Shown: one piece after another, positions 21,566 through 31,647 of the stretch
Layout: every line of letters begins with the position of its first letter
How positions within the stretch are numbered: the first letter of the stretch is position 1
Assembly (NCBI GenBank): GCA_014155875.1
Contig: JACEFZ010026865.1
Span: 1,073,724 to 1,137,723 of the forward strand
Length of the DNA stretch: 64,000 nucleotides
Source of the DNA: Cepaea nemoralis
Taxonomy: Eukaryota; Mollusca; Gastropoda; Stylommatophora; Helicidae
Direction of reading: 5' to 3'
Notes under the pieces: generated by a model
The model's database searches: none
The model's input: only the letters and a program-made list of their open reading frames with translations
What the model was told of the DNA's origin: nothing
Made by a program: the position numbers and the translations under genes

Positions 21566-21715
21566 GAGGGGGGTAAGGGGGACAGACAGACAAACAGGCA
21601 GACAGGCAGGCAAGCAGGCAGGCAAGCAGGCAGGCAGACAGAGAACAGAGAGACATAGAGAGAGTGAAAAAAGAGCGAGGGAGAGAGAGAAATATAAAGA
21701 AACAGAGAGAGTGAG

Positions 21716-21769
<54 letters not shown>

Positions 21770-21786
21770 AACAAAGAGAGGGGAGT

Positions 21787-21849
<63 letters not shown>

Positions 21850-21920
21850 AGAGATAGTGAGAAAAGAGAGAGCGAGAGAAAGAGAGAGACAGACAGACAG
21901 AGGGAGAGGGAGAGAGAGAG
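21498..21920. repeat. (GA)n microsatellite with GACA/CAGG interruptions
   Basis: Three long GA runs separated by GACAGACA, GCAGGCAG and mixed purine sequence. Long Ser/Leu or Arg/Glu frames here are artefacts of the repeat. Confidence 0.95.
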
Positions 21921-22052
21921 ATTTAACAAACTAATAAGAAGGGAAAGAAAGAATGTTTAAACTGCACTAAATGACACCAGCCTGGGAAACCAATATTGAT
22001 CACCTGTATCTGCTTTCAGTACATCGTGAATCTAGAGGAAGAATAACATTGA

Positions 22053-22319
22053 CATTTCCTCCTAAGTCGGAGTGTCTGCCTGCACAGTGAGGAACCACCT
22101 GTCTGCACACCTATTAGCCAGACATGGGACAACGGATACTCACGCAAACCTCAGTTCCGGTATGATATCACACTGATGTTGGACGACAGGATGTCTTCAT
22201 CCGACATACAGGACTTCACGCTGGAGTTCACAGCCAGCAAACACAAGCAAGCAGGCAAGCAAGCAAGCACACTGACATTCTACGGGCAACAAACATGGAT
22301 GAACACTGGTTCATGAACA
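22053..22319 (+). other. Candidate exon-like open stretch (unidentified)
   Basis: After an acceptor-like TGTCTGCCTGCACAG (ending 22087) one frame is open to 22313 and reads in part SQTWDNGYSRKPQFRYDITL then MLDDRMSSSDIQDF. A separate ATG in good context at 22295 runs eight codons into a strong donor, A/GTAAGTAT, at 22320. The two readings are in different frames, so at most one is right. No domain recognised; not part of a repeat seen elsewhere in the window. Confidence 0.2.
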
Positions 22320-22384
22320 GTAAGTATCATGTCTCGGAAACTGACATACAGGATGTATTTGTAATGACCTTTCAGTGTTTGAAA

Positions 22385-22500
22385 GCCCATGATTTGTATT
22401 TACCTATTATGTTGCATGAACTTTACAGAGGGTGAATACAAAATTTGGACCGGCAATATTTTCAAGCACTGCACAGTCATTAAAAATACACCCTGTACTT
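22385..22500. mobile_element. MITE-E, one-sided copy
   Basis: GTATTTACCTATTATGTTGC, GAGGGTGAATACAAAATTTG and GACCGGCAATATTTTC, ending CATTAAAAATACACCCTGTA, match half of the hairpin at 6570-6728; the opposite arm is missing. Confidence 0.7.
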
Positions 22501-22574
22501 TGCTCATGTTAAACATCACACTGGCATTGAAAGAATAGTAATGGGAGGAAGAAGAGGCAGCGTTCCGCCTACAC

Positions 22575-22670
22575 GATAGACTCATCATCATCATGATGCG
22601 TCCTGGATAGGTGGACTAGGTGATCATGTATCGCCACAGATCCGGGTCCGGAGAGTTCTGGTCAATTGCG
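22575..22670 (-). pseudogene. LINE-A2 3' scrap
   Basis: The TCATCATGATGCGTCCTGG start and CCACAGATCCGGGTCCGGAG match the 3' end of the minus-strand copy at 16640-16740. It abuts a plus-strand LINE-A copy. Confidence 0.5.
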
Positions 22671-23228
22671 CTGATGATGGAAGTTGCCTTGAAGAGATTA
22701 GAATAATAATCGCTATGGCATAGGTAACCTTTTGCTAGATGGAAAACATACTGACTAATAAAAAGATGTCAAATGCGGCGAGAAAAAGAGTGTTGAAGTG
22801 CTACATAGAACCTGTACTTTTGTATGGATGTGAAATGTGGACAATGATCAGACAAGTTGAAAAACAGCTGATGGCTGTGGAAATCTGGTTTCTATAGAAA
22901 ATGCAAAGAATACCATGGACAGATAGAAAAACCAATGAGCAAGTCCTTCAAGAAGCAAATGAAAACCGTAAACTGATTAGAGAAATTAGACGTAGAGAGT
23001 CAAAATTTTTTCGGCAGGTCATGAGAAGAAGTAAACTAGAGAACTTGGTGACAACTGGCAAGATTGAGGGGAACAGAACATGAGGAATTCAAAGTAGTAA
23101 ATATCTGCATTTCTTGACCACGTGGTACGGTCGAGGCAAGAACATAGAACTGATCTACAACTCCGGTGATCGTGTGAGATGACAAAACATGACTGACGAC
23201 GCTTATTGGCACGGCACATGGCGATGAT
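22671..23228 (+). pseudogene. LINE-A 3'-half copy
   Basis: Nucleotide-level match to 9280-9830 from GAAGAGATTAGAA onward. It includes the YIEPVLLYGCE-like region, MQRIPWTDRKTNEQVLQEAN and RRSKLENLVTTGKIEGN, with several stops (for example TAG after TGGTTTCTA at about 22893, TGA after AACAGAACA). It ends at CACGGCACATGGCGATGATG. Confidence 0.85.
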
Positions 23229-23640
23229 GATACTGTTGTAAACGTGTGAAGCATGGACATTAAGTCGGCAAGCTATGAAACATCTACCGGCAGTGGACAT
23301 GTGGTTTCCCAGAACACCGCAAAGCTTAACATGGACGGACACGTCAACAAACGAAACATTTCCCCCGAGAAACACGAACACTGTAAATTGTTTAGAGAAA
23401 TTAATCGTAGACAGACAAGATTGTATGTGGAAGTTATGACAAGAAATACGCTTGAAGATTTAGTGACAACTGGCAAAGTTGGTGGAAAAGGAGCAAGGGG
23501 AAGGCAAATGTATAAGAATCAGGATGGCTTGGCCACGTGGCATAATAGAGACAAGAAGACAGTTCTGATCCACGACTCTGGTGATCGCGTGCGACTGCGA
23601 ACCATGGCCGCTCATCGGCATGGCACGTGATGATGACTGA
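23229..23640 (+). pseudogene. LINE-A 3'-end copy, more diverged
   Basis: The frame at 23253-23630 contains LFREINRRQTRLYVEVMTRN, TLEDLVTTGKVGGKGARGRQ and a LATWHN block. It lies directly behind the preceding copy in the same orientation and ends CATGGCACGTGATGATGAC. Confidence 0.75.
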
Positions 23641-23850
23641 TAACTCCGAAATTAGTTATATCGTGGTCTTTTAAATGGAGGGTTTACGGCTATATCGAGA
23701 GCCCTTAACAGCGAGTGGTGTCTGTAGACAAGTGATTAGAACATGTGACGTTCAGACGAATAGGCAGCGATCGCTAGACAGACATGAACTGACAGACAGG
23801 CAGACAGACATATGATTAGACAATGTGGCATTCAGTCGTCTGAAGGTAAA
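23641..23850. other. No recognisable feature
   Basis: Nothing beyond a short GACAGACAGGCAGACA run. Confidence 0.35.
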
Positions 23851-24118
23851 CGAAGAAGAAGAAGAAGAAGAAGAAGAAGAAGAAGAAGAAGAAGAAGAAG
23901 AAGAAGAAGAAGAAGAAGAAGAAGAAGAAGAAGAAGAAGAAGAAGAAGAAGAAGAAGAAGAAGGAGAAGAAGAAGAAGAAGAAGAAGAAGAAGAAGAAGA
24001 AGAAGAAGAAGAAGAAGAAGAAGAAGAAGAAGAAGAAGGAGAAGAAGAAGAAGAAGAAGAAGAAGAAGAAGAAGAAGAAGAAGAAGAAGAAGAAGAAGAA
24101 GAAGAAGAAGAAGAAGAA
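23851..24118. repeat. (GAA)n microsatellite, about 270 bp
   Basis: Near-pure GAA with two GGA interruptions (23962 and 24037 area). Long Arg, Glu and Leu frames on both strands are spurious. Confidence 0.98.
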
Positions 24119-24313
24119 TTCTCTTCATTGTTCTCAGTTAGTTTTTTTTTTTAATCTTTTAATTCTTGCCATCCTGTTCTTCAGCTTTAATGTAGTCACT
24201 GTAGGATCTTCTCCGTGGTTATATGTTGTGTTTTGTGCATGCATCTGTTTGCTGATGAAGGCTAGCCGCCGCAAAGTCCTGTGTTTTTCGTAATTCTGTT
24301 CTGTAAAGCTGCA

Positions 24314-24314
24314 T

Positions 24315-24391
<77 letters not shown>

Positions 24392-24392
24392 T
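24314..24392. repeat. (CAT)n microsatellite
   Basis: Near-pure CAT units with one ACC interruption. Confidence 0.97.
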
Positions 24393-24529
24393 TCCATTTC
24401 TGCCGTCTAGCGTCGTGGGGAGGAATACTTTGCGTTCCAGCGCCCGGTGGGCGGCACTGACTGGATAGTGTAAAAGTGTAAAAGCTGCATTACTTGTGTT
24501 ATTTTATATTGTTTAAATTTCCACAGCTT

Positions 24530-24690
24530 TACCGCAGTTCCACTGTTATTCATAGTCTCATTAGGCAATAGTTGTTAGTTACTTAGGCAGTCCAACATAT
24601 TCGCAACATTCGTCTCAGCAATCACATCACCATTGCCTCCTAACTATCCCTAATTTGTTCGTGCCATGACGTCTCGAATTGTTCCATGTT
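24530..24690 (-). pseudogene. LINE-A2 scrap
   Basis: AGGCAATAGTTGTTAGTTAC and TTCGCAACATTCGTCTCAG match 16918-16975 of the minus-strand LINE-A2 copy. Confidence 0.55.
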
Positions 24691-25490
24691 TTTGTGTCGT
24701 ACAGAAAAAATAACCGCCGGAGTCAAGGCTTTCTGCCACGCCCCCCTTGCCGTACCAGGCGATATGTGGATGAACTTAACCATCGTTCAGTTTGTAGGTC
24801 ACGACCTGCAGATAGTAGACATGTTCCAGGCAGCGATACTATGACTATTGTGGTATCTTTATGCGTGCCTTTTTTACACACGAGATTCCAGAGAGTAGAA
24901 GACAACGTTTTCCTGTTGGAAATTTGAACATTAAAGACACAAACAATAGATTGCTTGACATATTTCGCTGCATCTCGTCAGGTACATACTGAAGAATTCA
25001 CAACATAAATGAAAACAATAAGATAAATCCTGAAAATACAACACATATATTCACACAGTTATTTCAATTGTCTACAACATAAATTAAAGCAGTAAGATAA
25101 ATCCTTCAAGTGAAACATACAACACACATATTCACACAGTCATGTGAATGATCTACAACTACAGACAAATACTAAACATGATTGACAGTTTACAGTTACA
25201 ACGTCTATCTGTCTCTCTGTCTGTCCGTCCATCTGTCTGTCTCTCTGCCCGCCTTTCTGTCTTCCTGTCATTTGGTGTATAAAACACGGGGGTGGGGTGG
25301 TATTATTTGTCAAATATGCCTCATGGCGCAAGAAAGGGCCATTGTAGTATTTTACTTTACATTGTAATATGTTGTTTTGCACACCAACATCCCCTGGGTG
25401 GATGCAAGACCTGTTTAGAGCTGAAACAATTTATTTGACAAAACATTGAGTTTAAGAGTTAAACCATCAACTCCTCCACAGGATTAACTA
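24691..25490. repeat. Mostly unrecognised; two-unit 75-bp duplication and CTGT-rich tract
   Basis: Two tandem copies of a segment with ACAACATAAAT, AATAAGATAAATCCT and CATATTCACACAGT lie at about 25000-25150. A CTGT/CTGTC-rich tract lies at 25203-25270. An 82-codon plus-strand frame at 24679-24927 has no recognisable domain and overlaps repeat sequence at its start. Confidence 0.5.
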
Positions 25491-25493
25491 ATT

Positions 25494-25930
25494 CAGAAAC
25501 AAAAATAAAAAAGTAGAATTTGCCAAAACATGGTGCACAGTCAAATGAACAAGCATTATAATGTAAATTTCGGTTCACTGAGCTGTTTTTGTCTTCTCAT
25601 ACCGTGACTAAAAGACGATGACTGCATCTGTCTGATGTTTGTGATAAGCTGTCTTTGCGACTCAGCTTCCCCTAACACGTCCTGGTTGCTCATGTTGGCT
25701 TTCCAGTTGATTTTCAGCAAACTACTCAAGGTAAAAACTTGCCAGGAATCACACACAGCCAACTAATGCTGGCGTTGACTGCTGTGTCCTGTAAGGGATA
25801 CGCAACTGACTTCTTAACCTCGATACAACACAAATGACACGATGACCCTAGTATGGCAATATATCGTCCCGCTGTCCAAATGAGGCGCCACATTTGGCGA
25901 TATATGATCCTTCGGCGCTGAATCAGTTAA
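25494..25930. mobile_element. MITE-D copy 3, split by an insertion
   Basis: The two halves (25494-25590 and about 25830-25930) together match MITE-D. The outer ends are TTAACTAATTCAG and CTGAATCAGTTAA, a 13-bp inverted pair with one mismatch. The material between is SINE-4 plus short unknown sequence. Confidence 0.65.
25700..25812 (+). repeat. SINE-4 3' fragment inside MITE-D
   Basis: CAGCAAACTACTCAAGGTA, ACTTGCCAGGAATCACACAC and CTGTGTCCTGTAAGGGATAC match the SINE-4 3' half. Confidence 0.65.
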
Positions 25931-25942
25931 CTGTAAGGATAA

Positions 25943-26001
<59 letters not shown>
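25943..26001. repeat. (CAT)n microsatellite
   Basis: Pure CAT units. Confidence 0.97.
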
Positions 26002-26049
26002 AGCGGGTATATGGCAAAACGTGGCTTTGAATTGAAATTGAATTCCAAA

Positions 26050-26680
26050 TGACACACTGACTGGCACCTGGCCGTCTTGACAGACGTTAGTTTGTTACAT
26101 TGTGCTTTTAAAAATAAGATATAATAACCTCTTCAAATTACAGAGCCTGGACTGAATTGTAGAAACTATGTGTTGGCCACGCAGCATGATCTTCTCTCGA
26201 CTGCCTTGTTTTTCTCCAGAGGAAAGGTAACACTAATACAACTAGAACAAGACAAGCTGCAGAAACTGCCAGATCAACAAAGCAATGCTCTAACTGTCCG
26301 GCTGTCCGAGTTTCGATCCTAGACCAATTGCCGACCAAGGCTTAGGGCCGGGTCTATCCTACCACGACATTTAATCTTAGGTTGCATTTCCTCTCACCAG
26401 GATGAGGCGTGTAACCTTCCAATTAAGTTCCTCCGCCCGAAACCGTTGGCGCAATGTGGGGTGTCGGGTTTGGTGAACGCCACCCAACATTCGGCGCTAA
26501 CAGAAAGCAGATAGTACGTCTACTGTCATACGGTAGCCTAGCCATAAAACTAAGATCCAACATTCGGCGCTAACAGAAAGCAAGTAGTACCGTCTACTGT
26601 TTTGCGGTAGTTTAGTCATATCTAACTAAGACCCAACATTCGTCCCTAACAGAAAGAAGGCAGTACCGTCTACACATGAT
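26050..26680 (+). repeat. DR-A copy 2 with triplicated 3' end
   Basis: Collinear with 2425-2970. The last segment, with CAACATTCGGCGCTAACAG then AAAGCAGATAGTA, is present three times in tandem at roughly 72-75-bp spacing (26487, 26561 and 26634 area), which the other copies lack. Confidence 0.8.
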
Positions 26681-27460
26681 ACAAACATGAAGGGTAGTCA
26701 GTACACGGGAAACAACTAGCATTCTGTTGCGCATATGAGCACGGGGAGTGCAAAAGAAACCTAAGTAGTGTTAGCTATTCCAGACAGTTATCTCCACGCT
26801 TTCTAATCACACTAAACCCTGAGACGTTGAGATATAATCACCTGGCTCTATCTATTCCGATCTGGTGTTTACACATCTATTCCTGCCAATAGAAATATAA
26901 CTTATCGCGAGTTTAAATGAGGTCGTGTCTAGTTTTTCATGATAACGAAAAGCTTACACGATTGTTTGTGCTATATCGTCAGGTCATATCGATTCATTGA
27001 ATACATGATCAGGTATAGGGAAATAACGGCACCATTGCGCCAATCTACGATATATAATTACATACATTTACCAGAATCTATTCGACCGTATCGCCCACGT
27101 TTTCTTGTAAATAAATGGACCAAGCCATGCTATGAAGCTCGGACGAGAGAACAGAAGAATACAGATTGAGGAATGTCCGTTTTAAAACTGGTATTATGTA
27201 CTGAATAGCTGTTTAAAGACTTGCCAAGCTTCCGGTTTTTCGAAGCAGCCATATTTGTTGTTTATGACAATTTGTCTTTTCCGTTTCTGAAATATAACGG
27301 TTATATTTATTTCACGTTATGTTTAAAGTATACACCAGAGTGAACATTTTAAACTAGGCAAATGATAACACGATGATACTGTAATCAGTTTATACAACTT
27401 CGATGTTTTTGTGAGTACAAGGAGACTCACATTCTGACAATAAAGAGGCAGAATACAATA
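26681..27460. other. No repeat recognised; possible unique host DNA
   Basis: One of few stretches without a recognised repeat. A 76-codon plus-strand frame (26939-27169) has no domain. The 3' half lies just upstream of the candidate exon at 27497 and would be its promoter region. Confidence 0.35.
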
Positions 27461-27462
27461 CA

Positions 27463-27476
27463 GTTGCCTTAGCAAC
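27463..27476. promoter_or_regulatory. X-box-like RFX site
   Basis: GTTGCCTTAGCAAC: two perfect inverted halves, GTTGC and GCAAC, with the 4-bp spacing of the canonical RFX X-box. It lies 20 bp upstream of the ATG at 27497. In animals X-boxes near the start commonly mark cilium genes. Confidence 0.5.
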
Positions 27477-27496
27477 AGACGCCAAAACTGATCACC

Positions 27497-27562
27497 ATGG
27501 CGACGGATACAGAAAGCATGCATGACAATATGACAAGGCTACGCATGAAGATGGTGCGACAA
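27497..27562 (+). CDS. Candidate first coding exon, 22 codons (possible ciliary gene)
   Basis: ATCACCATGG gives an excellent start context. The frame begins MATDTESMHD and ends KMVRQ, with CAA/GTAAGAGT forming a near-ideal splice donor at 27563 in phase 0. The X-box-like site sits 20 bp upstream. The segment is followed by a long CAT-type microsatellite that would be intronic. No later exon can be assigned: downstream sequence soon becomes LINE-B. The protein is not recognised. The start, donor and upstream site together raise this above other short frames, but it remains a prediction. Confidence 0.4.
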
Positions 27563-27637
27563 GTAAGAGTAAATTATCATTCTGTGTGTGTTTTTGTCGT
27601 GTTTTTGTTTTCCCTATCGACCGAGGCCGCCGCCGCC

Positions 27638-27698
27638 GTCGTTGTCATCGTCGTCATCATCATCATCATCAGCATCATTATTATCATCATCGCCAACC

Positions 27699-27770
<72 letters not shown>

Positions 27771-27890
27771 GCACCATCCTCCTCTCCTCATCATCTTCAT
27801 CACCATCATCATCACCATTCTCCTCCTCCTCCTCATCATCATCAAAATCATCACCATCATCATCACTATCCTCCTCCTCATCATCATCAC

Positions 27891-27928
<38 letters not shown>

Positions 27929-27946
27929 CCATCATCAACATATGCC
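27638..27946. repeat. Compound (CAT)n / (CAG)n / (CCT)n microsatellite
   Basis: CAT units interrupted by a CAG run (27748-27771) and CCT blocks. Long His, Ser and Ile frames are spurious. Confidence 0.97.
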
Positions 27947-28129
27947 ATGCCGATAAGCGCTGTTTATAACTTTACGCAATCACTGGATTCATGGATCAGG
28001 AGTCGTTCTTGCCTACAAATATATTGCATCTCCTTTGCAGGACGTGGCACTCACACCCAACTCAAGGTTGATTTTCTGGGAAATGTACTTTCAGAAGCCT
28101 GCCATTGCTCTATGGACCAAAACTCAACA
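27947..28129. other. No recognisable feature
   Basis: Acceptor-like CTCCTTTGCAG ends at 28040, but the following frame runs into LINE sequence, so no exon is called. Confidence 0.3.
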
Positions 28130-28565
28130 TGTGTGTAATGGCTATCCTCGCTTCGGAGGTCACAGATTATGAGAATTGTGTGGATATTTTTGCCCTGGCC
28201 ATGCGGGGGTGCGGGGGAATGAACAGGCTGATATGCTGGCAGGGAAAGCACCTCTTGGTGGTAGATTGCCAAGGACAAGGGAGAGGTGGTCGTGCGCTTA
28301 TGGGACCAGGTGGGGAAGGCGAGGGAACAGATTGAGAACCCGTGCGTGGAAAGAATTATATTCCGGGGGATCGGCAGGGGTTCTGGAAGAATCTCAAAAC
28401 TGATAGGGAAGACCAGGAGAACTTTCAATCAGATAGCGGTGGGATGGATTAGTAGTATGACTCTTCGCTGGCTGTTGGACGAGGGGGCGGAGCGCGATTG
28501 GAAATCTGCTGAGTGCAGTGATGTCGGTTCCTAGCTCAACTCAGTTCAACTCAACTCAACTCATT
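28130..28565 (+). pseudogene. LINE-B2 3' end (RNase H end)
   Basis: Frames pieced together show CPGHAGVRGNEQADMLAGKA (last catalytic Asp of RNase H), then WDQVGKAREQIENPCVERII and GRISKLIGKTRRTFNQIAVG, then TLRWLLDEGAERDWK. At least one frameshift separates the first two. The 3' end GTGATGTCGGTTCCTAG is followed by CTCAA repeats. Related copies: 28700, 33345/48010, 52315 and 53935. Confidence 0.85.
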
Positions 28566-28584
28566 TCCACAGTCAACATGTAAT

Positions 28585-28683
28585 TTCAACTGATCGGTAT
28601 CGAGGTTGAACCCCTAACTCCGCCAGCAGCGCACTCGAAGTTTGATATCAAGTGCATTTATTCTTTCGGCCAAGCTGACTTAT
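28585..28683 (-). repeat. SINE-2 head fragment
   Basis: GAGGTTGAACCCCTAACTC and TTTCGGCCAAGCTGACTTA match the tRNA-like end of SINE-2 in the same orientation as 10007-10298. Confidence 0.6.
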
Positions 28684-28699
28684 TGTTTTTTTTGTTACA

Positions 28700-29140
28700 C
28701 CTCATGCTGAGGAAGGTGAGTACAGGCAAGCTTCGGGCAGAGTAGCTTGCTTCGCTTCGGAGGTCACGGGTGGCAAGCATCGCCTGGATCTTTTCTCCGG
28801 GGCATGAACAGGCGGACAGATTGGCTGACTCGGCAAAACTTGGTGGAGTATTGATACATGACAAGGCAGACGTGGTTGCCGTCTTGTGGGAGCACGTGCA
28901 CACCTCGGAGGAGCAAATGGATCACTATGGTCTGACAAGAATGAGACAGCGTGGAGTGACAAGGGGATCTGGCCGACGCTCGACGCTCAGAGGAAAAGCG
29001 AGACGGACATATAATCAGATTGCTACTGGTACTATTGGTGTTGGAACTCTTCGCTGGCTGCTGAGGATGGGGACTGAGCGCTTATGGAAATGCCCCAAAT
29101 GCTGTGATGTCGGTTCCTAAATCAATAAATCAATCAGTCA
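28700..29140 (+). pseudogene. LINE-B2 3' end with intact CPKC knuckle half
   Basis: One continuous frame from 28770 to 29120: IFSPGHEQADRLADSAKLGG, LIHDKADVVAVLWEH, EEQMDHYGLTRMRQRGVTRG, RRTYNQIATGTIGVGTLRWL, ending ERLWKCPKCCDVGS. Relative to the family it lacks the AGVRGN segment between GH and EQAD. LIHDKADVV corresponds to the 17-residue unit amplified in the minisatellite at 33585 and 47047. The tail is AATCAATAAATCAATCAG. Confidence 0.85.
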
Positions 29141-29189
29141 ACCTCATAAATAAAATATCAAATGAAGCAAACACTTAAAGGACGCGAAG

Positions 29190-29510
29190 GGAATCTTCAG
29201 CTCGAGGAATTAAGGCCGCTTGCTAGTACATTCACCCCGAACTGTGTAGATTAGGGTTGTATATTTGTACCTGGATGTCTTGACCTCGTGGCTTGGTCGA
29301 GGCAAGAACACTGAGCTGATCCACGACTCCTGTGATCGAGTGATGTGGCGAATCATGACTGCCCACGCTTACCGGCATGGCACATGATGGATGGATAGAT
29401 TTGTCCCCGACAGAAATAAAAAATAAATCAATCAGCTTATGGGGGATCGGAACTCAAGTATTTTGAATTGGTGGTCGGAGTCCTAGCATCTCGGCTAGGC
29501 GCTCCTAAAT
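29190..29510 (-). repeat. SINE-3 copy, split by a LINE-A 3' end
   Basis: The minus strand starts with a tRNA-like head (GGAGCGCCTAGCCGAGATGC; B-box side GAGTTCCGATCCCCC), continues to TTTCTGTCGGGGACAAA, is interrupted at about 29275-29395, and resumes to TTAATTCCTCGAGCTGAA at 29195. The uninterrupted copy is at 57545-57740. Confidence 0.6.
29275..29395 (+). pseudogene. LINE-A 3' end inserted in SINE-3
   Basis: GGCTTGGTCGAGGCAAGAAC, ACTGAGCTGATCCACGACTC and CCGGCATGGCACATGATGG match the last 110 bases of LINE-A, ending in a GGAT tail. Confidence 0.7.
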
Positions 29511-29695
29511 TAATACTGCCACTTATAATAAGGGGATTTAACTCAAGAGCGTCGACTTCAATGTAGCAGGGGTTATCTCACATTGTTTCTTTCTGCAGAG
29601 CGTCCTGTGCTAACAGTTTAATTAGAACTAATTCTGTACAAGTCATAACAGAGAGAGGGATATATGTATATCCGTCTCCCTGGCCAGGGGTTAGC
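29511..29695. other. No recognisable feature
   Basis: No supported feature. Confidence 0.3.
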
Positions 29696-29699
29696 GTCT

Positions 29700-29900
29700 T
29701 TCTCCGTAATCCCGTGTACTCTCGTGAGTAACGTGATATGCACGAGAATTGGTAGCGGTTCTCGCCGCGCCGGTAACTTACGGGGTATGTGAGCCGGTAG
29801 CTCAGAAAGCAATGGCAAACTACTGAGCGTAATCTTGCTTAGTACATCAACAGCAGCTGAGAAATAATAGTATTGACTGCAACGTCCTGTAAGGGATATA
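29700..29900 (+). repeat. SINE-4 copy
   Basis: GCTCAGAAAGCAATGGCAAA, TACTGAGCGTAATCTTGC and CGTCCTGTAAGGGATATA. The GA microsatellite that follows starts at its 3' end. Confidence 0.65.
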
Positions 29901-29905
29901 TATAT

Positions 29906-29907
<2 letters not shown>

Positions 29908-29970
<63 letters not shown>

Positions 29971-30289
29971 TAGAAAGAGGAAGAAAGTGAGAGAGAGAGA
30001 CAGAATGTTAGAGAGAGAAAAAGAGAGAGAGAGAAAAAGATAGAAATAGGAAGAAAGAGAGAGACGGTAAGAGAGAGGGAAAGAGAGAGAGAAATATAGA
30101 GAGAGGAAGAAAGAGAGAAAGACAAACAAAGAGAGATAAAGAGAGAGATAGAGAGTAGAGAGGGAGTAGAGAAAGAGAGGGAGATAGAGGGTAGAGAGAG
30201 AGTAGAGAGAGTGTAGAGAAACTAAGAGAGAGAGAAAAAAGGTAGAGAGAGGAAGAGAGAGAGAGAGTTAGATAGATAGATAGATAGAT

Positions 30290-30358
<69 letters not shown>

Positions 30359-30372
30359 GAGACAGAGGAGGC
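29908..30372. repeat. (GA)n microsatellite, degenerate
   Basis: Long GA runs with AAAG, TAGA and GTAGAGAG interruptions. Confidence 0.96.
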
Positions 30373-30808
30373 GACTAACCGCACTGATCACAAGCTAATT
30401 AAATCCAACCTGCTATGCCAGGACGAGCGGACATTTGATGTTTCCAAATTAGTTATAAAAACTCCTTCGCTGAGCAAACACGACCGGGGATTCTGATCGT
30501 CAGATGTGTTCTTCCTTCTCAGAATGTTTCAGCCTTTTTACCTTCCTGACACCCGAGGGGGGAGGGGGGGGGGGGGTTTCGTCGTCTCACTTGTGTATAT
30601 GTGAGAGAACAATGAACACTGTTGAATGCGCCTGTATCCATTCCTATTCTCTTTCTTTTCACAATATGAACCAGGACGTTAGGATGTCACCAGGCAAGAG
30701 ATGAAGAGGAAGATTGTGCAAGTTGAAAGCAAGTAAGAAGGTGGCGGGAAAATGAAAAACAAAATAAACGATACCATGACATCTACATGGCAGATGATAG
30801 AGACGATT
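30373..30808. other. No recognisable feature apart from a G run
   Basis: A G-rich tract lies at 30556-30577; nothing else recognised. Confidence 0.35.
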
Positions 30809-30834
30809 GTGGGGTGGGGGTGGGGTGGGGGTGG
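30809..30834 (+). other. G-quadruplex-capable tract
   Basis: Four or more runs of 4-5 G separated by single T (TGGGGTGGGGGTGGGGTGGG and onward), a classic quadruplex-forming pattern just upstream of the TAG array. Function unknown. Confidence 0.6.
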
Positions 30835-30876
30835 AGTCAAGGTCGCAAATGTCTGCTCTAGATCAACCACCTGAAA

Positions 30877-30878
<2 letters not shown>

Positions 30879-30943
<65 letters not shown>

Positions 30944-30944
30944 C

Positions 30945-31036
<92 letters not shown>

Positions 31037-31096
31037 TGTTGTTGTTGTTGTTTTTATTGTCGTAGTAGTGGTGGTGATGGTGGTAGTAGTTGTAGT
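30879..31096. repeat. (TAG)n microsatellite with (TTG)n end
   Basis: About 50 TAG units, one TCG interruption, then TTG, TGG and GTAGTAGT. Long Val and Thr frames are spurious. Confidence 0.97.
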
Positions 31097-31425
31097 AATA
31101 TGGCAGTCGACGGTACTATCTACTTTTGTTAGCGGCGAATGTTGGGCGGTGCTTACCAAACCCGACACCTCATATTGTGCCAACGGCTTTGGGTGAAGGA
31201 GTGCAATTGGGAGTGTAGAAGCCTTAATTTTATGCAAGGAAATGGAACCTAAAGACTAAATGTTCAGGCAGGACAGACCAAGTCCTAAACCTTAGTCGAA
31301 ACTGGTCTAAGATCGAAGCTCCGTGAGGTGGACAGTTACATCATTGCTTTGCTGGCCTGGTAGCTTCTGCAGCTTGTCTCGTTCCAGGCATATTTGTGTT
31401 ATCTTTCTTCTGGAGTAAACTAGGC

Positions 31426-31460
<35 letters not shown>

Positions 31461-31575
31461 GAGAGAGAGAGAGAGGGTAAGAGAGAGAGAGAGGGAGAGA
31501 GAGAGGGTAAGAGAGAGAGAGAGGGTAAGAGAGAGAGAGAGAGAGAGAGAGAGGGTAAGAGAGAGAGAGAGAGAG

Positions 31576-31647
<72 letters not shown>

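Noticed and set aside
23812..24154. Poly-Arg, poly-Glu and poly-Leu frames
   Set aside because: Direct translation of a GAA microsatellite in three frames.
24679..24927. An 82-codon frame with several Arg/Pro-rich stretches
   Set aside because: Starts within a LINE-A2 scrap and has no recognisable domain.
26939..27169. A 76-codon plus-strand frame
   Set aside because: No domain, no splice or promoter support; length within chance expectation for AT-rich DNA.
28041..28140. Second exon joined to the 27497 exon
   Set aside because: The acceptor-like CTCCTTTGCAG is plausible, but the frame runs straight into LINE-B2 sequence.
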